From NCBI GenBank assembly GCA_031553415.1, contig JAVBLO010000032.1, positions 1-64,000 on the forward strand: DNA of 64,000 nucleotides, given 5' to 3'. Positions 17,084 to 24,588 of the stretch are shown here, piece by piece (position 1 is the first letter of the stretch; every line of letters begins with the position of its first letter). Under the pieces are notes generated by a model. The model ran no database searches and was not told the DNA's origin. It saw nothing but the letters and a program-made list of their open reading frames with translations. Position numbers and translations under genes: made by a program. The DNA comes from JAIRVZ01 sp031553415. Lineage in GTDB: Bacteria > Bacteroidota > Bacteroidia > Bacteroidales > Azobacteroidaceae.

Positions 17084-17838
17084 TTTTCTATTTCGAGAGA
17101 TAAATATTTTACTTGTTGGGAATACATGAAATCACGAAATAGTTGAATATCTACCGGATCAGTTGCTCTGGTATCTTCCAATACTTTATAGTACTCCAGT
17201 TTGTCTTCTTTAAATATAATTGCCAAAGGCTGTTGGTGATATTCTAAAATATAATTCATTAATAACCTTGAAACTCTTCCATTACCATCTGCAAAAGGGT
17301 GTATGCTAACTAAATAGAAATGAGCATCAAAAGCAAGATTGTAAATTTCTTCTGTTGATTTTACTTCTTTAATCCGATTATTAATTTCATCGCATAATGA
17401 CTCGACTTCCTTTGGAACTTTTTGATAATTAGTAAAATAACGAGCGCCAACATGTACCATGGATTTTCTGAAATCACCTTTAGATGAGTCGTAACTGCCA
17501 GCCACCGCATTGATAATGCTTCCAGTTGTTTTCATGACCATTGCACTCATTGACTGAACAACTTGAGGGGTTATTTTATGCTTTTCTTTAGCATAATTGA
17601 CTATGTAAACCAATGCATCTTGATGATCTTTAACCATATTGTGATCCACTAAAGGTTTTCCTTTAGCTGTAATTCCTTCTGTAAGTAAAAGCAATGTTTC
17701 TTCTTCTGTTAAAGAAGAACCTTCAATGGCTGTTGAATGGTGAGAAATTAAAATTTCATTCATCAATTCAAAATTGACAGCATTTTTTATGTCCAATTTG
17801 TTGAAACAATTCAAAAATGTTTCAAATTCTTTGTGCAT
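17065..17838 (-). CDS. Fic family AMP-transferase-type protein
   Basis: Fic domains usually transfer AMP from ATP to hydroxyl groups of target proteins. The 257-residue protein has the complete catalytic motif HPFADGNGRVSR (His180 to Arg191) and, near the N-terminus, STAIEG at residues 35-40, which fits the inhibitory (S/T)xxxE(G/N) motif of class II Fic enzymes. Glu39 would therefore keep the enzyme autoinhibited. No antitoxin or winged-helix domain is fused. It lies between hisA (10-base gap) and hisF (22 bases), an unusual place. Target unknown. Confidence 0.9.
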   Translation of the reverse strand: MHKEFETFLNCFNKLDIKNAVNFELMNEILISHHSTAIEGSSLTEEETLLLLTEGITAKGKPLVDHNMVKDHQDALVYIVNYAKEKHKITPQVVQSMSAMVMKTTGSIINAVAGSYDSSKGDFRKSMVHVGARYFTNYQKVPKEVESLCDEINNRIKEVKSTEEIYNLAFDAHFYLVSIHPFADGNGRVSRLLMNYILEYHQQPLAIIFKEDKLEYYKVLEDTRATDPVDIQLFRDFMYSQQVKYLSLEIEKVIQSS

Positions 17839-17848
17839 ATGCTTTTAT

Positions 17849-18568
17849 TTATAAAAATTTCAAAAGTTCTTTGAATGTAATTCGTCCTTCGTAAATAGCT
17901 TTTCCAATAATTACTCCCGGAACTTTAGCTACAACTAAATCTTCTACATCTTGAATACTGCTAACTCCACCGCTTGCAATTAAATGAATGTCTGGTTCAT
18001 TTTGCAGTATTTCTTTATATAGCTCTATGGAACTGCCTTCCAGCATGCCATCTTTAGCAATGTCTGTGCAAATTACTTTTTGGATTCCTTTTTTTCTCCA
18101 ACCTTGAATAAAAGGAATAATTTCTTCTTCCGTTGATTCCAGCCAACCTGTAACGGCAATTTTCCTGTTTTTGCAATCAGCTCCCAATATAATATGGTTA
18201 GAGCCGAATTTTTGTATCCAGTTTTCGAATATTCCAGGATTTTTCACTGCAATACTTCCTCCGGTAATCATGTTAGCTCCACTTTCAAAAGCTACCTCCA
18301 AATCACTCTCGCTTTTCAATCCTCCTCCAAAATCTATGACAAGAGAAGTTTTAGTGGCGATATTTTCAAGAATCCGGTAATTAACAATATGATGTGCTTT
18401 TGCTCCATCCAAATCAACCAGATGAAGTCGCCGGATACCATTATCTTCAAACATCCTGGCAACTTCCAACGGATTTTCATTATAAATTTTTTTCTGTCCA
18501 TAATCTCCTTGTGAAAGGCGGACACATTTTCCGTCAATGATATCTATGGCAGGGATGATTTCTATCAT
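17849..18568 (-). CDS. hisA: ProFAR isomerase (HisA)
   Basis: Opens the ribose ring of ProFAR to PRFAR in histidine synthesis. The 239-residue half-barrel repeat protein starts MIEIIPAIDIIDGK, with the catalytic Asp9, and includes LHLVDLDGAK and the second catalytic region VICTDIAKDGML plus the phosphate-binding ASGGV and GKAIYEG. Its start overlaps the hisH stop by four bases, so hisH and hisA are translationally coupled. Normal length, no anomaly. Confidence 0.96.
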   Translation of the reverse strand: MIEIIPAIDIIDGKCVRLSQGDYGQKKIYNENPLEVARMFEDNGIRRLHLVDLDGAKAHHIVNYRILENIATKTSLVIDFGGGLKSESDLEVAFESGANMITGGSIAVKNPGIFENWIQKFGSNHIILGADCKNRKIAVTGWLESTEEEIIPFIQGWRKKGIQKVICTDIAKDGMLEGSSIELYKEILQNEPDIHLIASGGVSSIQDVEDLVVAKVPGVIIGKAIYEGRITFKELLKFL

Positions 18569-19152
18569 TTTAAAAAATTCTCCAAAATACGTTCACCGAT
18601 TTTGCCACTTTTTTCAGGGTGAAATTGTGTAGCATAAAAATTATCTTTCTTTAATGCGGCACTGAATGGCTGCGTGTAACCAGTTGTAGCTATCGTATGT
18701 TCGTTGAGCGGAACGTAATAACTATGTACAAAATATACAAATTGCTCTTCAATTTGTTCGGAAAAAAGAGAACTTTTTAAGTTATAAATATTATTCCAAC
18801 CCATATGAGGCACTTTATCTTCGTGTTTTTGGGGTTGGAATTTTACAACTTCAGCATCAAAAACACCCAGGCAGTCGGTATTACCTTCTTCTGAGTGTTT
18901 ACACATTAATTGCATTCCAATACAGATGCCTAATACAGGTTGCCTCAAATCTTTTATCAATTTGTCCAACTTGTGTTCACGCAAATATTGCATCGTTTGG
19001 GCAGCTTCTCCTTGTCCGGGGAAAATCACCCTGTCGGCCTTTTGTATGATTTCTTTATCAGCAGTAATGACAGGATTGATACTTAATCTCCTCAAAGCGT
19101 AATCAACAGAATAGATATTTCCTGCATTATATTTAATAATTGCGACTTCCAT
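18565..19152 (-). CDS. hisH: Imidazole glycerol phosphate synthase, glutamine amidotransferase subunit
   Basis: Supplies ammonia from glutamine to HisF. The 195-residue class I amidotransferase has the nucleophile Cys77 in GICIGMQLM and the His/Glu of the triad in QFHPEKSG near the C-terminus, with the oxyanion-related FPGQGEA loop at residues 44-50. It is the first of the his genes seen here (hisG, hisD, hisC and hisB are not in the window). Its upstream gap is filled by a perfect 24-bp inverted repeat ending 12 bases from the ATG; I see no TAnnTTTG box there. Confidence 0.95.
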   Translation of the reverse strand: MEVAIIKYNAGNIYSVDYALRRLSINPVITADKEIIQKADRVIFPGQGEAAQTMQYLREHKLDKLIKDLRQPVLGICIGMQLMCKHSEEGNTDCLGVFDAEVVKFQPQKHEDKVPHMGWNNIYNLKSSLFSEQIEEQFVYFVHSYYVPLNEHTIATTGYTQPFSAALKKDNFYATQFHPEKSGKIGERILENFLK

Positions 19153-19164
19153 TTTTTAGAATTA

Positions 19165-19236
19165 GACAGGATTTACAAGATTAACAGGGTTTGGTTTTGT
19201 TATGAATAAAATCCTGTTAATCTTGTAAATCCTGTC
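19165..19236. repeat. Intergenic perfect 24-bp inverted repeat built of 9-nt units (family C)
   Basis: Arms 19165-19188 and 19213-19236 are perfectly complementary and are made of GACAGGATT, TACAAGATT and AACAGGGTT-type nonamers. Nearly the same arm sequence recurs at 31235-31307. Confidence 0.9.
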
Positions 19237-19242
19237 ATGTTA

Positions 19243-20772
19243 TTATTTTGCAAAAGCAACTGACCTGGTTTCCCTAATCACGGTTATTTTTACCTGACCG
19301 GGATAAGTCATCTCGTCCTGGATTTTTTTCGCTATTTCATTTGACAAGTCTTCTGTTTGCACATCGTCAATTTTATCGGCTCCAACAATTACACGCAATT
19401 CACGCCCTGCCTGGATTGCGTATGTTTTAACAACACCAGGGTAGGAGAGTGCCAATTGTTCCAAATCGTTCAAACGTTTGATGTAAGCTTCAACAATTTC
19501 ACGGCGGGCACCCGGACGGGCACCTGAAATCGCATCACAAACCTGGACAATTGGTGCTAATAAGCTTGTCATTTCCGTTTCATCATGGTGAGCGCCGATA
19601 GCATTACAAATATCCGGTTTTTCTTTGAATTTTTCTGCGAGTTTCATACCAAGGATTGCGTGTGGCAATTCCGGTTCATCATCAGGCACTTTACCTATAT
19701 CGTGAAGTAATCCGGCTCGTTTGGCTTTCTTCGGATTCAATCCTAATTCAGAAGCCATTATCGCACACAAATTAGCGGTTTCGCGAGAGTGTTGCAACAG
19801 GTTTTGTCCATAAGAGGAACGGTATTTCATACGGCCAATCATTCTGATTAATTCAGGGTGCAAACCATGAATACCCAAGTCGATTGTGGTACGTTTACCG
19901 GTTTCGATAATTTCCTCTTCAACTTGTTTTTTGACTTTAGCAACCACTTCTTCAATACGTGCAGGGTGAATACGTCCATCCTGTACCAATTGATGCAAAG
20001 CCAAACGGGCAATTTCCCTGCGTACAGGGTCGAAACCAGAAAGAACAATCGCTTCAGGAGTATCATCAACAATGATTTCGATGCCTGTGGCTGCTTCCAG
20101 AGCGCGGATGTTGCGACCTTCACGTCCGATAATCCGGCCTTTGATTTCATCTGAATCAATATGGAAGACTGTGATTGCGTTTTCAATGGCAGTTTCTGTT
20201 GCTACCCGTTGAATGGATTGGACAACTATTTTTTTAGCCTCTTTGTTGGCAGTCATTTTGGCTTCTTCCATGATTTCGTTGATGTAAGCCGTTGCTTGTG
20301 ATTTGGCTTCTTCTTTCAACGACTCAGCCAGACGTTCTTTAGCTTCATCTGCCGATAATCCGGAAAGCGCTTCCAAGCGTTCAATTTCCTGTTTGTGGAT
20401 TTTATCCAATTCCTGTTTTTTCTTTTCGACCACTTCTAACTGAATGTCCAAGTTTTCTTTAACAGCGTTTGCTTCCAGTTTTTTCTTGTTCAGTTCTTCC
20501 TGTTTTTGGTTCAAGATCAATTCGCGTTGTTTCAATTTTGATTCTTGCGACTGTATCTTCGCATTCCTTGCAGTAACTTGTTTTTCCAGGTCTGCTTTTA
20601 ACCCGATAAACTTTTCTTTTACTTCCAGCAGTTTATCTTTTTTTATTGTCTCCGCTTCTTTTTCTGCGTTTTCTATGATGCTTTTGCGTCTGGATTTCAG
20701 AACAGTGTTCATTATTACCCATGTTACAACTGCTCCTGCAATAAGACATACAATTCCTATAATTATTTCCAT
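19243..20772 (-). CDS. rny: Ribonuclease Y
   Basis: A membrane-anchored endoribonuclease that starts mRNA decay in many bacteria lacking RNase E. The 509-residue protein has an N-terminal transmembrane helix (about 3-25), a long Lys/Glu-rich coiled coil (about 30-190), a KH RNA-binding domain with GRIIGREGRNIRALE (about 210-225), and an HD domain with the metal motif LLHDIGK and GAHHDE. Normal length. It lies downstream of zapA beyond a terminator-like hairpin, so it probably has its own promoter, not evident by the TAnnTTTG rule. Confidence 0.95.
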   Translation of the reverse strand: MEIIIGIVCLIAGAVVTWVIMNTVLKSRRKSIIENAEKEAETIKKDKLLEVKEKFIGLKADLEKQVTARNAKIQSQESKLKQRELILNQKQEELNKKKLEANAVKENLDIQLEVVEKKKQELDKIHKQEIERLEALSGLSADEAKERLAESLKEEAKSQATAYINEIMEEAKMTANKEAKKIVVQSIQRVATETAIENAITVFHIDSDEIKGRIIGREGRNIRALEAATGIEIIVDDTPEAIVLSGFDPVRREIARLALHQLVQDGRIHPARIEEVVAKVKKQVEEEIIETGKRTTIDLGIHGLHPELIRMIGRMKYRSSYGQNLLQHSRETANLCAIMASELGLNPKKAKRAGLLHDIGKVPDDEPELPHAILGMKLAEKFKEKPDICNAIGAHHDETEMTSLLAPIVQVCDAISGARPGARREIVEAYIKRLNDLEQLALSYPGVVKTYAIQAGRELRVIVGADKIDDVQTEDLSNEIAKKIQDEMTYPGQVKITVIRETRSVAFAK

Positions 20773-20804
20773 ATTACGTAAGTATAAAGTTAATATATAA
20801 AAAA

Positions 20805-20850
20805 ACTGCTTTTGCTTCTAAAGTTTTTATCCCTTAAAAGTCAAAGCAGT
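20805..20850 (-). terminator. Terminator of the zapA operon
   Basis: On the minus strand ACTGCTTT pairs with AAAGCAGT (outer 8 bp, with an AT-rich internal segment), followed by seven T residues. It lies between zapA and rny. Confidence 0.7.
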
Positions 20851-20877
20851 GCAAATTTCAAACCATATTCAGATTTA

Positions 20878-21177
20878 TTAAAGTTCTCCTTCAATAAAAT
20901 CTTCTAATTCAGCGTTTAACTCCTTTATTTTGTCATACGCCGGAGTCTCATTTTGTTGATCTATTAACCTCATTTGGGAAACAGCAATATCACAGGCTGC
21001 CATTATAACAAAATCTTTCTTTTCAACAGGTGCTGATTGATATTTATTCCCGTATTGGATTAATTTTTCGTTTATTAAATTCGCTGCCGATCTGAAAATC
21101 TTCTCTTCGCTTCTTTTGCATTTGAGAGGATATTGTTTATCGGCGATTTTCAGCTGAATTCTAAATGTATCGTTCAT
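20878..21177 (-). CDS. zapA: Cell division protein ZapA
   Basis: ZapA bundles FtsZ filaments at midcell. The 99-residue protein starts with the globular ZapA head (FRIQLKIADKQYPLKCKRSEEKIF) and ends in a short helical, acidic tail suited to coiled-coil dimerisation (ELNAELEDFIEGEL). Length is normal. It is twelve bases downstream of a small coiled-coil gene; the pair is repeatedly found upstream of rny in Bacteroidota as I recall, suggesting joint expression. Confidence 0.88.
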   Translation of the reverse strand: MNDTFRIQLKIADKQYPLKCKRSEEKIFRSAANLINEKLIQYGNKYQSAPVEKKDFVIMAACDIAVSQMRLIDQQNETPAYDKIKELNAELEDFIEGEL

Positions 21178-21189
21178 TGCATCTTAGTT

Positions 21190-21483
21190 CTATTCGTTTA
21201 ATAAAGCGATGCATTTATCGACTTCTTGCACTAACTTTGATAACCTTTTTTTTGCTCCGGTTATTTCATCTTGTCTTATATGAACAACTCGGGCTATCTT
21301 AAGGTTTTCATATCTGAGATTTAAACGTTCGATTTCTTCTTTTGCAGACAGTATTTCACCTTCTTTTTCCGACAATTGGTTCCTTAATGTCGCATTTTCT
21401 GCTTTCATGCTTTTATACATGGACATTAGTTGACGAACCTTTGATTCGAAAACAGCCAGCAATTGTTTTTGATCGTCTGTCAT
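21190..21483 (-). CDS. Small coiled-coil protein, putative ZapA partner
   Basis: A 97-residue protein that is almost entirely predicted coiled coil: leucine and charged heptads run from about residue 5 to 60 (SMKAENATLRNQLSEKEGE), then a basic segment and a second short helix. It has no signal peptide. Function is not established; its position twelve bases ahead of zapA and its ZapB-like composition suggest a division-ring role, which is inference. It is the first gene of its transcript, with a well-spaced promoter at 21502-21532. Confidence 0.75.
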   Translation of the reverse strand: MTDDQKQLLAVFESKVRQLMSMYKSMKAENATLRNQLSEKEGEILSAKEEIERLNLRYENLKIARVVHIRQDEITGAKKRLSKLVQEVDKCIALLNE

Positions 21484-21501
21484 AATACCCCAAATTCCTC
21501 A

Positions 21502-21532
21502 CAAAAATAAGGAAATGTTATCAATAAGCAAA
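21502..21532 (-). promoter_or_regulatory. Promoter of the coiled-coil gene and zapA
   Basis: On the minus strand TTTG (21529-21532), 19 nt, then TATTTTTG (21502-21509): both elements and the spacing fit the Bacteroidetes sigma factor consensus. Confidence 0.75.
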
Positions 21533-21535
21533 AAA

Positions 21536-22786
21536 TCAATAAGATTTTTTTAAGAATTCGTATAGCATTGTTAATGCAGCATTGGTTGCCCGTTGGATAT
21601 TGTTCTCCCGGTTTTGTCCGAATAAAAATTTTTCGGATTTTATCTTTTCTCCGAAACATACTGCAATCCAGACAGTTCCGACTGGTTTTTCTTCAGTTCC
21701 CCCTCCCGGCCCGGCAATGCCTGAGGTCGAAATGGAACAATCTGTATTGAATATTTTCTTTGCACCGAGAGCCATTTGTTCAACAACTTGTTGACTAACT
21801 GCCCCAAATTTTTCTATATCTGAATTGTTTACATGTAAAATATTGTGTTTGGCTTCATTTGAATAAGAAATTACACCTCCCTTGAAGTAGATCGAGCTTC
21901 CATGAACAGAGGTGAGTTGATGCGCTATATTTCCACCGGTGCAACTTTCAGCTAAAGAAAGTGTGAGATTTTTTTCCTGAAGTAAATCCCTTAATAACAC
22001 TTCTATAGGTTTATCTTCTTCCGAGAAGATATTTTCACCAAGTAATCCGAGTAGTTTTGCTTTTTGTTCAGCCATTTGGGCTGAAAGGAACAATCCTGAC
22101 CTGTGTTTTCCCGTTAATCTCAAACGGATAATTCCGGCTGCAGGCAAGTATGCCAGCTTGATATTGCCGGGTAATTCGTCTTCAAAATCAGATAAATGGA
22201 TGGCTAATGCCGATTCGGAATAGTTGTGTATCCAAAATGTCAGGTGTTGTATGGAATCAGTTTGATTGAAAAATTTTTGCAAGCGTGAAATAATTTCGTT
22301 GGTCATCAATGATTTCATTTCATAAGGTACTCCCGGCATGGAAATCAATATTTTCCCGTTTTTTTCAAACCATGTACAGGGGGCAGTGCCTACTATATTT
22401 TGAATTATAGTACATTTGTCCGGCACATAAGCTTGATTGCGGGTTAATTCGTTGATTTTACGACCGGAACGAAAAAAAAGGTTTTCAATATTTTTCAAAA
22501 CCTCGTCATCAAAAATCAATTTTGAATCGAAATATTTACAGAGCGTTTTTTTTGTAATATCATCTTTTGTTGGACCAATCCCTCCGGTAACTAGTACAAG
22601 AGATACTCTAGAAAAGGCTTTATCAAAGGCATCAAGTATGTCTTGTTCATCGTCTCCTACTGTAGATTTGTATTGTACATCAAATCCTAATTTATTCAAT
22701 TCCTGTGCCATCCAAGCAGAATTGGTATCAACAACCTGGCCGATAAGCAATTCATCTCCGATGGTGATTATTTCTGCGTTAACCAT
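21536..22786 (-). CDS. cinA: CinA family nicotinamide-nucleotide amidase
   Basis: Bacterial CinA deamidates NMN to nicotinate mononucleotide in pyridine nucleotide recycling and may hydrolyse ADP-ribose. The 416-residue protein has the N-terminal MoCF-like domain (EIITIGDELLIGQVVDTNS, then TGGIGPTKDD) and the C-terminal amidase domain with SLAESCTGGNIA, GGVISYSN and SGIAGPGGGTEEKPVG. Both domains are complete. Transcribed divergently from the Nudix gene; the stop is 52 bases upstream of the next minus-strand gene. Confidence 0.94.
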   Translation of the reverse strand: MVNAEIITIGDELLIGQVVDTNSAWMAQELNKLGFDVQYKSTVGDDEQDILDAFDKAFSRVSLVLVTGGIGPTKDDITKKTLCKYFDSKLIFDDEVLKNIENLFFRSGRKINELTRNQAYVPDKCTIIQNIVGTAPCTWFEKNGKILISMPGVPYEMKSLMTNEIISRLQKFFNQTDSIQHLTFWIHNYSESALAIHLSDFEDELPGNIKLAYLPAAGIIRLRLTGKHRSGLFLSAQMAEQKAKLLGLLGENIFSEEDKPIEVLLRDLLQEKNLTLSLAESCTGGNIAHQLTSVHGSSIYFKGGVISYSNEAKHNILHVNNSDIEKFGAVSQQVVEQMALGAKKIFNTDCSISTSGIAGPGGGTEEKPVGTVWIAVCFGEKIKSEKFLFGQNRENNIQRATNAALTMLYEFLKKSY

Positions 22787-22812
22787 GATGTGTATGCCTA
22801 AAAAATAATCTG

Positions 22813-22820
22813 CAAATTTA
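22813..22820 (-). promoter_or_regulatory. Promoter -7 box for cinA
   Basis: The minus strand reads TAAATTTG, 26 nt upstream of the cinA start. It lies only 13 bases from the oppositely directed -7 box at 22834. Confidence 0.5.
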
Positions 22821-22833
22821 CATATTAATTTTG

Positions 22834-22841
22834 TACTTTTG
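22834..22841 (+). promoter_or_regulatory. Promoter -7 box for the Nudix gene
   Basis: TACTTTTG matches TAnnTTTG. It overlaps an upstream in-frame ATG at 22839, so that ATG would not be on the transcript; this supports the start at 22866. Confidence 0.6.
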
Positions 22842-22865
22842 CAGCCTAAAAGGATTATTAAATTT

Positions 22866-23372
22866 ATGAAAGAAGAATGGTTCCCTTTAGTGGATGAAGA
22901 GGGTGATATAACAGGGCGAGCTACCCGAAAAGAATGTCATAGCGGCTCTAAATTATTGCATCCGGTCGTGCATTTGCATATTTTCAACAGTGAGGACGAT
23001 TTGTTTTTGCAAAAAAGAGCTTCTACAAAGGATATTCAACCCGGAAAATGGGATACTGCAGTGGGAGGCCACATTGATTTTGGAGAAGGTGTGGAGCAGG
23101 CACTTAAACGTGAAACTCACGAAGAATTAGGAATTGAAGATTTTACTCCGGAATTTTGTTATAAATATATATGGGAGTCTGGCATTGAGCGTGAATTGGT
23201 TTATACATTCAAAACTACCTATGAAGGAAAAATTGTTCCTGATAAATCTGAGTTGGAAGACGGTCGTTTTTGGAGCTTGGATGAAATAAAATCACAAATA
23301 GGGAAAGGTGTATTTACCCCAAATTTTGAAAAAGAATTTTCTTTATTGAAAAAATATCGCATCATCAAATAA
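22866..23372 (+). CDS. Nudix hydrolase
   Basis: A 168-residue Nudix enzyme that would hydrolyse a nucleoside diphosphate linked to another group; substrate unknown. The Nudix box is intact: GHIDFGEGVEQALKRETHEE, continuing LGI, about residues 70-92. The opening FPLVDEEGDITGRATRKECH and the overall layout resemble the YfcD/isopentenyl-diphosphate isomerase-like branch of Nudix proteins. A longer frame starts at 22839 but begins inside the promoter box. Single-gene transcript; downstream lies the repeat island. Confidence 0.9.
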   Translation: MKEEWFPLVDEEGDITGRATRKECHSGSKLLHPVVHLHIFNSEDDLFLQKRASTKDIQPGKWDTAVGGHIDFGEGVEQALKRETHEELGIEDFTPEFCYKYIWESGIERELVYTFKTTYEGKIVPDKSELEDGRFWSLDEIKSQIGKGVFTPNFEKEFSLLKKYRIIK

Positions 23373-23458
23373 TTTTTTTGAGCTATTTATTTGTCTAAGT
23401 TTTATTGAATAATATTTAAAGATAACATAGGTATCAGTTTTTACTCCTGTATATTTTC

Positions 23459-23634
23459 GTGCCACTATAATGGCACCCCTCGCGCCTTTAGGGAGGCGGC
23501 AGCTTCACCCCTAAGGAAGCGATGCTTTCGCTTCTAAGGAGGCGTGACCGTCGCTTCCAGGAAGCTAAGCTACCAGTCCCTTAGGAGCGAAGCCATCGCC
23601 TCCTTGAAGTGAATGCGTTGCTTCCTTAGAAGCA
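23459..23634. repeat. GC-rich island of nested short inverted repeats
   Basis: It opens with the hairpin GTGCCA/TGGCAC (23459-23476). Variants of AAGGAAGCGA, GCTTCTAAGGAGGCG and CGCCTCCTTGAAG then recur in both orientations with irregular spacing. It is clearly richer in G and C than its surroundings and has no ORF. The rest of the 23373-23823 gap is AT-rich; I see nothing else in it. Confidence 0.7.
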
Positions 23635-23823
23635 AATAATTAGTGAAATTAATAAACCTAAAGATAGAGTAATACCAAAGATTAATACATTGCGTGCGTT
23701 TTTTCCAAAATTGTAATAAGTTCTTTTCCTTGCCCGATTTTAACCATTTCTTTCCATGTGATTATATGTAAAACCAAGTAAATACATGGCAATATAGTAC
23801 TCTAACCTGATAAAATTACATGC

Positions 23824-24126
23824 ATAGATATTTCTGAAAAGATGATGGAGGTAGGTCGTAAAAAAGTTAATCAAGCAGGACTTTCAGATAAAATCACCTT
23901 TGAATGGCAAGATTGCATGGAATTAAAATTTCAGGAAAATCCTGAGAGTATTACGTCCAGCTGGAAAGTTGATGATTCTGGAGCTTACAATTGTTTGCCT
24001 GCTTCAATCCGGGAGTTCCTTCAAAACAAGGCAATGGCTGATATTTTACACAAAAATGGGTATAAAAATGTTTCTTTTAAGAAATTTACCTTTGGAATTT
24101 GCTCTATGTATTTAGCTTGTAAGTAA
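23824..24126 (+). pseudogene. Decayed menaquinone/ubiquinone methyltransferase (UbiE/MenG) fragment
   Basis: The frame reading IDISEKMMEVGRKKVNQAG, then FEWQDCMEL, matches the middle of MenG/UbiE, the SAM-dependent enzyme that methylates demethylmenaquinone. After about 35 residues it jumps directly to the C-terminal part (NCLPASIREFLQNKAMADIL and ending FKKFTFGICSMYLACK). The N-terminal SAM-binding glycine motif and the central region, including the expected FGVRN segment, are missing. This is an internally deleted, 5'-truncated remnant of about 100 codons. An intact copy would be expected elsewhere in the genome. Confidence 0.8.
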
Positions 24127-24135
24127 TTTCCTAAA

Positions 24136-24588
24136 TCAGTGTGTTACCTTGATGCCGATTTCTGTTATTCCTTTCAATACGTCATCTCTCATTCCTTGTC
24201 TGATTGAAAAGGTATAAATGCCCGATTGAGGAAATATAAATGCTTGTTCGTAATTGATTTCCAACTCATAAACACTGATTCCCTGTCCATACCACTTGCC
24301 AAATTCGTCGGCTAATTCGCAGTTTAATGTGTCTTGGCGAACTTTTCCGGCAGGTGTTTCTATATCTGAAAACAACCAGATGTTTTGATAGGGATATTTA
24401 TTATTATTCCGGATTTCCAAACAAATTTTATGAGGTGTCAATGTGTCGGTTATCATTATTTCAAACCGGCAAACACTGTCCTTATACCATTCGGAATTTT
24501 TGAATGAATAAAACTTCGTGTCTGAATTGTTGTTGATGCAAGCCGAAAAAATAAAACAGCACAGGATGAATATAGGAAACTTATGCAT
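24136..24588 (-). CDS. gldH: Gliding motility lipoprotein GldH
   Basis: GldH is a Bacteroidota lipoprotein needed for gliding in flavobacteria and widely kept in non-gliding members; its exact role is unknown. The 150-residue protein has a type II signal with lipobox FSAC (Cys17), followed by an Asn-rich tether and a beta-rich domain (NIWLFSDIETPAGK, ELADEFGKWYGQG, FPQSGIYTFSIRQGMRDD), which is the GldH pattern. Its start overlaps the ricT stop by eight bases, so it is translated with ricT. Confidence 0.88.
   Translation of the reverse strand: MHKFPIFILCCFIFSACINNNSDTKFYSFKNSEWYKDSVCRFEIMITDTLTPHKICLEIRNNNKYPYQNIWLFSDIETPAGKVRQDTLNCELADEFGKWYGQGISVYELEINYEQAFIFPQSGIYTFSIRQGMRDDVLKGITEIGIKVTH

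Noticed and set aside
20773..20877. 6S RNA gene between zapA and rny, as beside zapA in E. coli
   Set aside because: The gap is only 105 bases, too short for 6S RNA, and is explained by a terminator hairpin.
23459..23634. Possible CRISPR array
   Set aside because: The repeated words are short, occur in both orientations and are irregularly spaced; there are no constant-length spacers and no cas genes.
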